A DNA stretch of 64,000 bases from Pseudarthrobacter sp. NIBRBAC000502772. GTDB lineage: Bacteria > Actinomycetota > Actinomycetes > Actinomycetales > Micrococcaceae. The first letter of the stretch is position 1. Each line of letters opens with the position of its first letter. The position numbers and the translations under genes are program-made. Below the pieces are notes generated by a model. The model did no database searches. It was not told the DNA's origin and saw only the letters and a program-made list of their open reading frames with translations. The stretch covers positions 62,001-126,000 of the forward strand of contig NZ_CP041188.1 of NCBI RefSeq assembly GCF_006517235.1, in the 5' to 3' direction. This document shows positions 11,556-20,465 of this stretch, piece by piece.

Positions 11556-12395
11556 TCAGAAGCCGGAGAGCATACGCTCCACCATGGTGCGGCCGGTCTG
11601 TTCGAAGGCGGCGTCGCCCAGCTGGTTGGCCCATACCACCGTGCCGATGGCCTGGTTCAGGTTCTCCAGCCGCCACACGTCAGTCTCGGCCGGGGCCACA
11701 GTCTTGCCGAGCCCCGCCTGGAACGCGTCCGCCAGGTCGGGCCTGCCAACGAACCGCTGATGGCTGAGCCGCACCAGATCGTGCACCCACGGACGCGGTT
11801 CAGCCCGGCCGAAGTCGATGACCTTGACCTGCCCGTTGTCCTGCAGCCAGTTCCTCGGCTGGTAATCGCCGTGCGTTGCCACCAGCAGCGCCACGCCCGG
11901 CCGCAGTTCATGGAGCGCCTGTTCAAAGCTGTCGAGCTGCGATTCGGGCAGCAGCCCGTGGGCACGGTCCATCCACGCACGGGTCTTGGCCGTGAGGGCT
12001 GTTGCATAGGTGGACGAGACCCCGGCGGGCCGGTGAATCCTCGCCAGCAGTGCCCCGGCCTGGCGGTACGTTTCCGGATCGTCCTCGGCCGGCGTCCCCT
12101 CCACCAACGTTCCCGGCAGGAATTCCGTCACCAGGATCCCGGCATCCGCCGAGGCATGCCGTAACGCCGGAATCCGCCCGTGAAGCCCCTCAAACCCGCC
12201 GGCGTGGGCGGCGATCTCGCGGTGGATATGGTGGCTTGTGGTGCTCGCCTTGACGATGAATTCGTCGCCCGACGGCGTGGCAACGTGGAGGACGTTCGTG
12301 TCCTGCAGGGGCCACGAGTAGTCCTTCACCACGCTGAATCCCCCGAGCCAGGACGTCAGCAGCCGGCTCTGTTCCTCGGTGATCCCCTGGCGCAT
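11556..12395 (-). CDS. aminoglycoside phosphotransferase family kinase
   Basis: 279 residues with the APH/choline kinase fold. The Brenner motif THGDYQPRNW near residue 184 supplies the catalytic Asp and metal-binding Asn, and VIDFGRAE near 203 is the DFG-like metal site. The N-lobe Lys lies in EFIVKAS. The family includes antibiotic, sugar and homoserine kinases, and the substrate is not deducible. Resistance should not be assumed. It lies 88 bases upstream of trpF on the same strand. The start at 12395 follows the conserved pattern. Confidence 0.8.
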   Translation of the reverse strand: MRQGITEEQSRLLTSWLGGFSVVKDYSWPLQDTNVLHVATPSGDEFIVKASTTSHHIHREIAAHAGGFEGLHGRIPALRHASADAGILVTEFLPGTLVEGTPAEDDPETYRQAGALLARIHRPAGVSSTYATALTAKTRAWMDRAHGLLPESQLDSFEQALHELRPGVALLVATHGDYQPRNWLQDNGQVKVIDFGRAEPRPWVHDLVRLSHQRFVGRPDLADAFQAGLGKTVAPAETDVWRLENLNQAIGTVVWANQLGDAAFEQTGRTMVERMLSGF

Positions 12396-12468
12396 TTGCC
12401 CAGCATGCCACGCGTGGCGGGGTCGCCCAAACACTGGAGAGGGCGCCCAAACAAACTAGGCTGGTCCG

Positions 12469-13137
<669 letters not shown>

Positions 13138-13221
13138 TCCAGCGCTGCAGGCTAGCCTCGCCTTCGTTATCTGAGCCTTCCCACACTGGTCAGCGAAACG
13201 CGGCCCTCCTAGACTCTGGCT

Positions 13222-13752
13222 ATGACTTCCACACCCTTCAATGCGCTCCTGTCCACCCAGATCGGCAACGAGTTCGCGGCCTCGCAGCAGTACATTGCCG
13301 TGGCCACGTGGTTCGCCAACCAGGACCTCCCCCAGCTGGCCCGCTACTTCTACCGGCAGGCCGTGGAGGAGCGGAACCACGCCATGATGATGGTGCAGTA
13401 CATGCTTGACCGCGACATTGAATTCACCATCCCGGGCGTCCCCACCGTGCGCAACGACTTCTCCTCCGTGACCGAGCCGCTGGCCCTGGCGCTGGAGCAG
13501 GAGAAGGAAGTGACGGCCGCGATCGAGGCCCTGTTCCGCGCCGCCCGTTCCGAGGACGACGCCCTGGGCGAGCAGTTTATGCTGTGGTTCCTCAAGGAGC
13601 AGGTGGAGGAGGTCGCCGCCATGACCACCCTCTATAACATCGCCGAGCGCGCGGACAACCTGTTCGACATCGAGAACTTCATCGCCCGCGAAACCGTGGG
13701 CAACGGGGGCCGCGACTCCTCCGCTCCGGAAACGGCCGGCGGCGCGCTCTAA
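13222..13752 (+). CDS. ferritin
   Basis: 176-residue non-heme ferritin that stores iron as a 24-subunit shell. The ferroxidase residues are visible: E17 and Y24 in the first helix, E50 and H53 in VEERNH, then Glu in ALEQEKEV near 94 and Gln/Glu in LKEQVEEVA near 127-131. The Met-rich heme-binding pattern of bacterioferritin is absent, so this is the Ftn type. A TAGACT hexamer ends six bases before the ATG, suggesting a leaderless message. I saw no clear iron-box operator. Confidence 0.93.
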   Translation: MTSTPFNALLSTQIGNEFAASQQYIAVATWFANQDLPQLARYFYRQAVEERNHAMMMVQYMLDRDIEFTIPGVPTVRNDFSSVTEPLALALEQEKEVTAAIEALFRAARSEDDALGEQFMLWFLKEQVEEVAAMTTLYNIAERADNLFDIENFIARETVGNGGRDSSAPETAGGAL

Positions 13753-13846
13753 AGGTCCCCCCACCCCCGCGGTGAGGTTGGCCACCAACCCGGCCACCCG
13801 CCGTCGGGCGTTGCTATGCTGGAAACAAGGCTCCGCACAGGACCCT

Positions 13847-13887
13847 CCGGACGACGGTTCAGTACCCGGCACGCGACAAGACTGGCC
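13847..13887 (+). ncRNA. guanidine-III (ykkC-III) riboswitch
   Basis: The 41-base segment begins CCGGACGA, continues through GTACCCGG and ends GACAAGACTGGCC. This matches the ykkC-III guanidine aptamer layout: CCGG (13847-13850) pairs with CCGG (13866-13869), and CAGT (near 13860-13863) pairs with ACTG (13881-13884) to form the pseudoknot. It ends 12 bases before the ATG of a small multidrug resistance gene, which is the classic partner. Guanidine binding should expose the ribosome site and raise exporter synthesis; that mechanism is family knowledge. Confidence 0.9.
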
Positions 13888-13899
13888 AAAGGATCTGTC

Positions 13900-14223
13900 A
13901 TGTCGTGGTTAATCCTCATTCTTTCCGGGGCGCTGGAGGCCGTCTGGGCCGCAGCCCTGCACCGGACATTCCAGGCCTCCGGCCGACGCCGGCTCGCGCC
14001 CGCCCTCCTCTTTCTGGTCTCCGTCCTCGCCAGCATGGCCGGCCTCGCAATCGCTATGCAGTCCATCCCCACCGGCACCGCGTACGCCGTGTGGGTGGGC
14101 GTGGGCGTGGTGCTGACGTCCGCCTACGCGATCATCACCAGGGCGGAACGTCCGACGACGGCGCGCCTGCTGCTGCTTACCGGCATCGCCGCGTGCGTGG
14201 TTGGCCTGAAGGTGGTGGCGTAA
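13900..14223 (+). CDS. SMR family guanidinium exporter subunit 1
   Basis: 107-residue, four-helix small multidrug resistance protein. The membrane-embedded Glu is in the first helix (SGALEAVWAAAL, E13), and the family motif GTAYAVWVGVG is near residues 58-69. SMR proteins linked to guanidine riboswitches export guanidinium (Gdx type). The ATG at 13900 is fixed by the riboswitch just upstream. Its TAA overlaps the ATG of the next gene by one base, so the two are translated as a pair and probably make a heterodimer, as in other two-gene Gdx pairs. Confidence 0.92.
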   Translation: MSWLILILSGALEAVWAAALHRTFQASGRRRLAPALLFLVSVLASMAGLAIAMQSIPTGTAYAVWVGVGVVLTSAYAIITRAERPTTARLLLLTGIAACVVGLKVVA

Positions 14224-14609
14224 TGAATAAACGTTCCGCTGCGTGGCTGATGCTGCTGGCCTCCGCCGTGCTGGAAGCCGTCTGGGCCACCGCCCTGGGC
14301 CAGTCCGACGGTTTCACCCGCCCCCTGCCCACTCTTGTCTTCACGGTGACGGCCACCCTGAGCATGATCGGCCTGGGCCTGGCCATCCGCAGCATCCCGC
14401 TCGGGACGGCCTACGCCGTCTGGGTGGGGATCGGCGCTGCCCTGACGGTGGGCTGGGCGATGGCCACCGGCGTCGAACCCTACAGCGTCCTGAAGGTGCT
14501 GTTCATCGCCGGGATTGTGGGCTGCGCGGCCGGGTTGAAATCCCTGCCTGCTGGCAGGAACAATGAGCCAGCCACCGAGGACACGCCGGCGTCTGCCACC
14601 TTCGAATAG
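14223..14609 (+). CDS. SMR family guanidinium exporter subunit 2
   Basis: 128-residue four-helix SMR protein, partner of the preceding gene. It keeps the first-helix Glu (SAVLEAVWATALG) and the GTAYAVWVGIGAAL motif. The fourth helix (VLKVLFIAGIVGCAAGL) is intact, followed by a polar tail of about 20 residues. It is convergent with the tauE-like gene, 12 bases away. The body of this gene is nearly identical to the right-hand chimera at 29930, showing a recent duplication. Confidence 0.92.
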   Translation: MNKRSAAWLMLLASAVLEAVWATALGQSDGFTRPLPTLVFTVTATLSMIGLGLAIRSIPLGTAYAVWVGIGAALTVGWAMATGVEPYSVLKVLFIAGIVGCAAGLKSLPAGRNNEPATEDTPASATFE

Positions 14610-14621
14610 CCACCGTGCCCG

Positions 14622-15350
14622 TCAGGCCAGAGCGCCTTTGATGAGCAGGCTCACCCCGGCAACCAGACACAGGCTGAGGGCCGCGGGACGGAGGGCGGCG
14701 GCGGAAATCCGCTTCACCACCGGCCGCGATGCCAGCGCCCCGAGGGCAACGCCCGGCAGCAGCCAGCCGGTGAGCAGCAGCTCCTCCGTGCCGAAGGAAC
14801 CGGCGCCCGCCAGGGCGAGCAACGAGACCAACGACGAAACCAGAAAAAACAGGGAGAGGTTGGCACGGTACCGGGCCGGGTCTTCGCTCCGGTAAACCAC
14901 CACAAGCGGCGGCCCTGAGGTGGAGGCAACCGTACCCAGGACTCCGCCGAGCAGGCCGGCCGTGAACAGGGAGAAGCGGTCTTGCGGGATGCGGAACCCT
15001 GTGAGTCCGGTGAGCACGCTGGCCACCACCAGCCCGCCCACAATCATACCGGTCCATTTGCCGTTCAGCAGGGGCAGCACACACAGTCCGGCAACGGCAC
15101 CGGGCAGGCACCCGGCAATGGCCAGCTTGAGATCCACGTGCCGCAGCCCCCTCCGGTTCTGCCAGCTCACGAACAGCATGACCACCACCGACACGAGAAG
15201 CAGCGGGCCGGGCACCAGCTGCGGGCTGATCATCAGCAGCAGCGGCGAGGAGACGATGCCGAATCCGGACCCGGTGCCGGCCTGTGCCACCACAGCGACG
15301 GCAACTATGAGAGCCGCGATGATGAGTTCCGTGGTGGTCATGGTGTCCAT
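14622..15350 (-). CDS. tauE: TauE/SafE family sulfite exporter
   Basis: 242-residue membrane protein with about eight hydrophobic segments in two similar halves. Family features are AGTGSGFGIVSSPLLL near residues 23-38 and TSGPPLVVVY near 148. TauE/SafE proteins move sulfonates or sulfite across the membrane. Two bases separate it from the yeiH-like stop, and it ends the tpa-pta-yeiH-tauE transcription unit. This context makes export of sulfite released by Xsc the likely job. Direction and substrate are inferred from context. Confidence 0.85.
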   Translation of the reverse strand: MDTMTTTELIIAALIVAVAVVAQAGTGSGFGIVSSPLLLMISPQLVPGPLLLVSVVVMLFVSWQNRRGLRHVDLKLAIAGCLPGAVAGLCVLPLLNGKWTGMIVGGLVVASVLTGLTGFRIPQDRFSLFTAGLLGGVLGTVASTSGPPLVVVYRSEDPARYRANLSLFFLVSSLVSLLALAGAGSFGTEELLLTGWLLPGVALGALASRPVVKRISAAALRPAALSLCLVAGVSLLIKGALA

Positions 15351-15352
15351 TC

Positions 15353-16465
15353 CTAGATGAATTGCACTCCCACGTAGGCGAGTACACCGATGAGGCCCCA
15401 GGAGAGCATGGCGACGACGACCGCCCTGCCGCTGGTGTGAAGAATTGACCGTATTTGCACGGACGCTCCCAGCCCGAACAGCGCCGCAGCGAGCAGAAGG
15501 TCCTGCGCGAGCGCAGCACCTTCCAGGACCGCATGCGGCAGGATTCCCAGCGTCCGCAACACGATCATCGCCATGAACCCGGCCACGAACAGCGGGATCA
15601 GGGGTGGGAATTTGAGCTTGCCTTCTTCGATGCCGGCGGCCGCCTTGCTGTGCTGGGAACGCTTGCGCCGGGAACGGTTGCGGCAGCGCTGCACCAAAGC
15701 GGCAGCGGTGACCATCGGGGCGAGCATCAGGACACGGGTGAGCTTGATGACCAGGGCCCCGGCCAGGGCCGCGGTGCCTGCCGTCTGTGCCGTCGCGACA
15801 ACCTGCCCCACGTCATGGACGCTGGCCCCCACCCAATGCCCGAACTGCACCCCGTCCAGGCCGAGAGGACCCTTGAGGGCCGGCAGCACAGCGATGGCAA
15901 GGGTTCCGCACAGGGTCACGAGCGCGATGGGCACCACGGTCCCGCGGTGATCCGTCCTGGTCACTCCGCTCATGGCCCCGATAGCGGAGGCGCCGCAGAT
16001 GGAAAAGCCTGCGGCCAGGAGCAAAGGCTGGTCTCCCGGAAGCCTGAAAGCCTTGCCCAGCAGCAAGGTGCCCACGAAGGTCAGCAGCACGATGCCCACC
16101 ACGATCCCCAGTGTCGCCCAACCGAGGGCCGCGACGTCTATGAGGCTCAGCTTCAGTCCGAGCAGCACGATTCCGAGCCTCATGAACCTCTTGGCGGCCA
16201 GCACCAGCCCGGGCTGCATGACTCCTTCGACTGCCGGGCCGATCCCGGGCAGGTTGGCGGAAAGGATGCCCAGGATGACGGCCACCGTGAGGAAGGGGAG
16301 CACCGGGACGGCCGCGTGGACAAGCCAGGCGCCGGCCACCGCAGCGGCCGCCAGTGCGAGCCCGGGCAGCCGCCTGTCCCGCAGGCCTCGCGGGAGAAAT
16401 CCACGCTGTTTGCCGTTTCCTTCCGGCTTGTCGCTTCCTACGGGCGTGGCAACGTCTTGTGTCAT
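15353..16465 (-). CDS. YeiH/UPF0324 family putative sulfate or sulfite exporter
   Basis: 370-residue membrane protein with about ten hydrophobic segments. Typical YeiH features are the [15 protein letters not shown] segment near residue 95, [12 protein letters not shown] near 153 and the [15 protein letters not shown] segment near 215. The family is often annotated as putative sulfate exporter and occurs in sulfonate clusters. Its ATG overlaps the stop of the pta reading frame (ATGA), and the TauE-like gene follows two bases after its stop. A second exporter type in one operon is notable. Confidence 0.82.
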   Translation of the reverse strand: MTQDVATPVGSDKPEGNGKQRGFLPRGLRDRRLPGLALAAAAVAGAWLVHAAVPVLPFLTVAVILGILSANLPGIGPAVEGVMQPGLVLAAKRFMRLGIVLLGLKLSLIDVAALGWATLGIVVGIVLLTFVGTLLLGKAFRLPGDQPLLLAAGFSICGASAIGAMSGVTRTDHRGTVVPIALVTLCGTLAIAVLPALKGPLGLDGVQFGHWVGASVHDVGQVVATAQTAGTAALAGALVIKLTRVLMLAPMVTAAALVQRCRNRSRRKRSQHSKAAAGIEEGKLKFPPLIPLFVAGFMAMIVLRTLGILPHAVLEGAALAQDLLLAAALFGLGASVQIRSILHTSGRAVVVAMLSWGLIGVLAYVGVQFI

Positions 16466-17555
16466 GGTCGTCTGCGATCCTCCCGGAGCGGGCTTGCGCC
16501 GTGCTCAGGCCGGATCTCCTTTCTTTCGAGTACGGAGAGCGATTGCATGGCGCTCAACAGGCCAACGGACGCGATGTCCCCGGCGCTGCAACCACGGGAC
16601 AGATCGTTCAGGGGCGCTGCCAGCCCCTGCAGGATCGGGCCCACGGCCACGGCTCCCCGAGCCGTTCGGTGATCTTGTAACCGATGTTTCCGGCGTCCAG
16701 GCTGGGGAACACCAGCACATTTGCCTGACCCGCCACGTCCGAGCCGGGTGCTTTCGCCGCCCCGATGGCGGGGACCAGCGCGGCATCAAACTGCAGCTCG
16801 CCGTCCACGTGCAGCAGCGGGTGGCGGGTCCGCAGGATTTCCATTGCGGACCTGACCTTGTCCACGTGCGAGTGCATGGCGCTGCCCCGGGTGCTGAAGG
16901 ACAGCATGGCCACCTTCGGCGGCTGCCCCGTCAGCGCCTGGTGCATGGCGGCTGCCGAGGCTGCGATGTCAGCCAACTGTTCGGCGGAAGGATCGGGAAC
17001 GACGGCGCAATCGCCGAACGTCAGTTCCCTTCCGTCGGGCAGCAGCATCAGGAACGAGCTGCTCAGGGTGGTGCATCCGGGGTCCAGGCCCACCACGCGC
17101 AGCGCGGCCCGGAGCACCAGGGCCGTGGGTGTCCCGGCACCGGCAACACAGGCGTCCAGATACCCGGCCCGCAACGCGGCAGCGGCAACATGGACCGGTT
17201 CCTGACTGGCGTGGGGCAGCTGCTCGGGTTTGCGGGCGTAAGCCTCCCCGATCAGCGCGGCGATGCTGCTGTCGCCGGCCAGCCCGCCGACGTCGAGGAT
17301 GGCGTCGCCGGGCAGCACACAGTCCAGTTCGGCCGCCACCCGCCGGATTTCAGGGCTGCGGCCAATGAGCCTGGGGCTGATGATTCCTTCCGCGGCCAGC
17401 GCACTGGCAGCGCGAACGGCACGCTTGTCCTCGCCGTCGGCGAATCCGACCACCCGGCCGCGGCCGGACAGCTCCTGGCGCCAGCGCTCAAACAGCGCGC
17501 TTCCCGCGGGCGGCGCTGCCTGCGGAATGCGCTTCTCAACAATCGCCGTCGCCAT
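16462..17555 (-). pseudogene. pta: phosphate acetyltransferase, frameshifted as read
   Basis: Converts acetyl phosphate from Xsc into acetyl-CoA. Residues 1-302 align well with class I Pta ([47 protein letters not shown]). After ERLGEP the frame runs into unrelated residues and stops at 16608. The normal tail ([19 protein letters not shown]) continues in the next frame, from about 16650 to a TGA at 16462-16464. One G is missing from the run at 16655-16658. The corrected gene would be about 364 residues and would overlap the yeiH ATG. The rest is undamaged, so this is either a very recent mutation or a base-calling error; I favour the latter two equally. Confidence 0.85.
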
Positions 17556-17577
17556 GGTTGTACCTCTTATCTCGAAC

Positions 17578-17633
17578 CTGCGGAGGCCACATCGGATCCT
17601 GCGAAGGCGTCCACGAGGGGGCGCCTCCGCAGG
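17578..17633 (-). terminator. inverted repeat between tpa and pta
   Basis: CCTGCGGAGGC at 17578-17588 pairs perfectly with GCCTCCGCAGG at 17623-17633. The loop is 34 bases and there is no T run. It lies 20 bases after the tpa stop, so it may attenuate transcription into pta or protect the 3' end. Confidence 0.5.
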
Positions 17634-17653
17634 CGAAGAATCGGATGCGGTGG

Positions 17654-19018
17654 TTAGGGCTGGATGGCCTTCTCGATGTCGGTGAGCATGCCGTCCACAC
17701 CATGCAGCAGCGCGGACAGGACCTCTGCGTCGGCCACTAGCGGCGGGGAGATCATGATCATGGTGGCACCGCGGTCGTCCCCGCGCAGGATCACCTTGGT
17801 CCGCTTGAAGGACTCAGGAAGGACTTCGCGAAGGACCTTCAGCGACTCGGCTTGGGTCAGTTCGCGGCCGCTGAAACTGTCCGCCATGAGTTCGATCGCG
17901 TAGAAGAAGCCCGTGCCCCGGACTGCCTTGACGCAGCGGTGCGAGTTCTTCAGGGATTCCAGGGCCTCCATGAGCTTCGGACCCTGTTCCTGGACGTTTC
18001 CCAGGACGTTTTCGTCCCGCATGGCGGTGATGTTGGCGACCGCGACGGCGGTGGAGACCGGGTGCCCGCCCCAGGTGGCCCCGTGCGTGAAGACGCCGCC
18101 CGTGGAGGAGTTGAACAGCTCCTGGACCAGCTGCTCGCGGACGATCAGGCCGCCCAGGGGTGCGTAGCCGGAAGTGGAACCCTTGGCGAACGTGACCAGG
18201 TCCGGGACCACGCCGGTGACGCCGTAGCCGAAGAAGTGGCCAAGCCGGCCGAAGGAGCAGATGACTTCATCGGAGACCAGGAGGATCCCGTACTTGTCGC
18301 ACAGTGCGCGCAGGGCCGGCCAGTAGCCCTCAGGTGCCACGAGGGCTCCGCGGCCGTTCTGGACCGGCTCGACAAAGATGGCCGCAACGGTTTCCGGGCC
18401 CTCTTCGAGGACCACCCGCTCAATGGCGCGGAAGCAGTCGAGCTCCGTGACCGGGCCGCAGTCGCCGGTGAAACCGAGGGTGTTCGGGACGCAGCGGATT
18501 CCCGGCAGGAGCTCGCCGAACGGTTCCTTGATCTTGGGCAGCTGCGTGATGGACAGGGCACCCATGGTGGTGCCGTGGTAGGCCATGTCGCGGCTGATGA
18601 CTTTGGTGCGCTGCGGCTGGCCCTGGCTGCGGAAGTACTGGCGGGCAAACTTCAGGGCCGTCTCCACGGCCTCGGAGCCGGAGTTGACGAAGAACGTGGT
18701 GCCCAGGTCGCCGGGGGCCAGATCCGCGATGAGCGCGGCGGCCTCAATGGCCGGCGGGTGTGCCGAGCCCCAGTTGGAGGCGTAGGCCAGGGTGCTGATC
18801 TGCTCACTGGCAGCCTTGGCGATGTCCTGGCGGCCGTGGCCCATGTTTACGCAGAAGAGCCCGGCGAGGCCGTCCAGGTAGCGGTCCCCTTCGGTGTCGA
18901 TGAGGTAGCTGCCTTCGCCCCGGACAAAAATCGGGAACTCGCTGTCCCAGGTGTCCTTGCGGGTGAAATGGGGTCCGAGGTGGCGCCGGGCCTGGGCCCG
19001 GAGTGTGGTGGCGTCCAA
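17654..19018 (-). CDS. tpa: taurine-pyruvate aminotransferase (class III)
   Basis: 454-residue PLP enzyme. It should transfer the amino group of taurine to pyruvate, giving sulfoacetaldehyde and alanine. Class III features: FFVNSGSEAVETALKFAR near 109-126, LLVSDEVICSFGR with D250, and the PLP Lys in FAKGSTSGYAPLG (K279). TTG at 19018 is the start: GAAGGAG lies seven bases upstream and no nearer ATG exists. It is divergent from alanine dehydrogenase and first in the tpa-pta-yeiH-tauE unit. The sequence alone allows other omega-amino donors; neighbouring xsc and ald make taurine most likely. Confidence 0.88.
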   Translation of the reverse strand: MDATTLRAQARRHLGPHFTRKDTWDSEFPIFVRGEGSYLIDTEGDRYLDGLAGLFCVNMGHGRQDIAKAASEQISTLAYASNWGSAHPPAIEAAALIADLAPGDLGTTFFVNSGSEAVETALKFARQYFRSQGQPQRTKVISRDMAYHGTTMGALSITQLPKIKEPFGELLPGIRCVPNTLGFTGDCGPVTELDCFRAIERVVLEEGPETVAAIFVEPVQNGRGALVAPEGYWPALRALCDKYGILLVSDEVICSFGRLGHFFGYGVTGVVPDLVTFAKGSTSGYAPLGGLIVREQLVQELFNSSTGGVFTHGATWGGHPVSTAVAVANITAMRDENVLGNVQEQGPKLMEALESLKNSHRCVKAVRGTGFFYAIELMADSFSGRELTQAESLKVLREVLPESFKRTKVILRGDDRGATMIMISPPLVADAEVLSALLHGVDGMLTDIEKAIQP

Positions 19019-19249
19019 AACTATCTCCTTCTTGTCGAGGTGAGTAGCGATGATCGAAGCCTAGGCTGGCGGCCACCCCGGGCATCAGTGCCACATCGTG
19101 CCCGGCTGATGGGTCCAGTTTGGTCCCGTCAGCCGACGCACATCTGGTGCTTCTGGTCCCATCCTGGACCGGAACATACTTCGATAACGCTGCGCAGCCC
19201 GCACGGCGGACTTATTTGCAGAGCACCCATCAACAACATGGAGGTCACA
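19019..19249. promoter_or_regulatory. tpa/ald divergent promoter region with TauR-like half sites
   Basis: The 231-base region holds GGTCCAG at 19112-19118, TGGTCCC at 19121-19127 and 19154-19160, and CTGGACC at 19164-19170. The last two form GGTCC-N6-GGACC. CTGGAC cores have been reported for the MocR-type regulator TauR in alphaproteobacteria, and a MocR gene lies next to ald. The binding assignment is inference. Confidence 0.45.
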
Positions 19250-20371
19250 ATGAAGATCGGCATCCCGAAGGAAATCAAGTCCCACGAATACCGAGTAGCC
19301 GTCACGCCGGCCGGCGTCCACGAGCTCGTCGCCCACGGGCACGATGTGTTTATTGAGGCCGGCGCCGGAGAAGGCTCGTCCATCTCCGATGACGCCTACA
19401 CGGTAGCGGGAGCCGCCATCCTTCAGACGGCCGACGAGGTCTGGGCCGCCGCCGATCTGCTGCTCAAGGTCAAGGAGCCGATCGCGCCGGAATACCACCG
19501 CATGCGGCCGGATCTGACGATCTTCACCTACTTGCACCTGGCCGCCGACGAGGCCTGCACCCGGGCCCTGCTCGACGCCGGCAGCACCTCCATTGCCTAC
19601 GAGACGGTCCAGCTCGAAGACGGCTCGCTGCCGCTGCTGTTCCCCATGAGCGAAGTGGCCGGCCGGCTGGCTCCCCTGGTGGGCGCACAGTGCCTGACCC
19701 GCCCCGAGGGTGGCCGCGGCGTGCTGATCGGCGGCGTCTCCGGTGTGGCACCGGCCCGCGTGGTCATCATCGGCGCCGGTGTGTCCGGCATGAACGCCGT
19801 TGCCGTGGCTGCCGGCATGTGGGCGGACGTGGTCCTCTTCGACAAGAACGTGGACAAGCTGCGCGCAGCGGACCGCATGTACCAGGGCCGGGTCCGCACC
19901 CTCGCCGCCAACCAGCTCGCCATCGAGCAGGAGGTCATCCAGGCCGACCTCGTCATCGGCGCCGTGCTGGTCCCCGGGGCCAAGGCGCCCAAGATCATCT
20001 CCAACGAACTGGTCTCCCGCATGAAGCCCGGCAGTGTCTTGGTGGACATCGCCATCGACCAGGGCGGCTGTTTCGAGGACTCGCACCCCACCACGCACCA
20101 GGAACCCACCTTCCGCGTCCACGGCTCGGTCTTCTATTGCGTGGCCAACATGCCGGGCGCCGTACCCCACACCTCCACCTACGCGCTGACCAACGTCACA
20201 CTGCCGTACGTGCTGCAGATCGCCGACAAGGGTGTGGAGCGGGCCGTGGCCGAGAACGCGGCACTGCGCGCAGGCCTGAGCACCCTGGGCGGGCGCCTGA
20301 CGAACGCGGCCGTCGGCGCAGCCCACAGCATCGACGTCGCTGATGCACTCGAATCTTTGGCCCGTAGCTAA
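19250..20371 (+). CDS. ald: alanine dehydrogenase
   Basis: 373-residue NAD-dependent enzyme. It oxidises alanine made by Tpa back to pyruvate and releases ammonium. Pyruvate-site residues R15, K75 and H96 sit in the expected places, and the NAD-binding loop IIGAGVSGMNAV lies near residue 170. The ATG at 19250 follows GGAG and begins the conserved MKIGIPKEIK. The frame stays open far upstream, antisense to tpa, but that part is not coding. A strong hairpin terminator follows. Pairing with tpa gives an amino-group cycle that needs only catalytic pyruvate. Confidence 0.95.
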   Translation: MKIGIPKEIKSHEYRVAVTPAGVHELVAHGHDVFIEAGAGEGSSISDDAYTVAGAAILQTADEVWAAADLLLKVKEPIAPEYHRMRPDLTIFTYLHLAADEACTRALLDAGSTSIAYETVQLEDGSLPLLFPMSEVAGRLAPLVGAQCLTRPEGGRGVLIGGVSGVAPARVVIIGAGVSGMNAVAVAAGMWADVVLFDKNVDKLRAADRMYQGRVRTLAANQLAIEQEVIQADLVIGAVLVPGAKAPKIISNELVSRMKPGSVLVDIAIDQGGCFEDSHPTTHQEPTFRVHGSVFYCVANMPGAVPHTSTYALTNVTLPYVLQIADKGVERAVAENAALRAGLSTLGGRLTNAAVGAAHSIDVADALESLARS

Positions 20372-20391
20372 AGTACAAGGAGTAATTCTTG

Positions 20392-20420
20392 GCGGGGGAG
20401 TTCATACTGAACTCCCCCGC
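20392..20420 (+). terminator. ald terminator hairpin
   Basis: GCGGGGGAGTTCA (20392-20404), loop TAC, then the perfect complement at 20408-20420, followed by TTCTTTC. A 13-bp stem directly after ald and before the MocR gene. Confidence 0.88.
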
Positions 20421-20465
20421 TTCTTTCGGTCCTGATACTTCATCGCGCTGCTTGGGAGGCGAAAC

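Larger units (their letters stand above)
13771..14556. repeat. left copy of guanidine-riboswitch/SMR direct repeat
   Basis: The segment with riboswitch and two SMR genes is repeated in shortened form at 29801-30179, in the same orientation. Bases 13771-13940 align without gaps to 29801-29970 (about eight differences). Bases from about 14268 to 14450 align to the rest of the right copy with very few differences. The two copies bracket the whole taurine island. Confidence 0.9.

Noticed and set aside
11556..12395. Aminoglycoside resistance gene
   Set aside because: The APH fold is shared by many metabolic kinases and nothing in the context supports resistance.
17852..19249. Very long N-terminal extension of the ald frame
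   Set aside because: It is antisense to tpa; the conserved Ald start MKIGIPKEIK follows a ribosome site at 19250.
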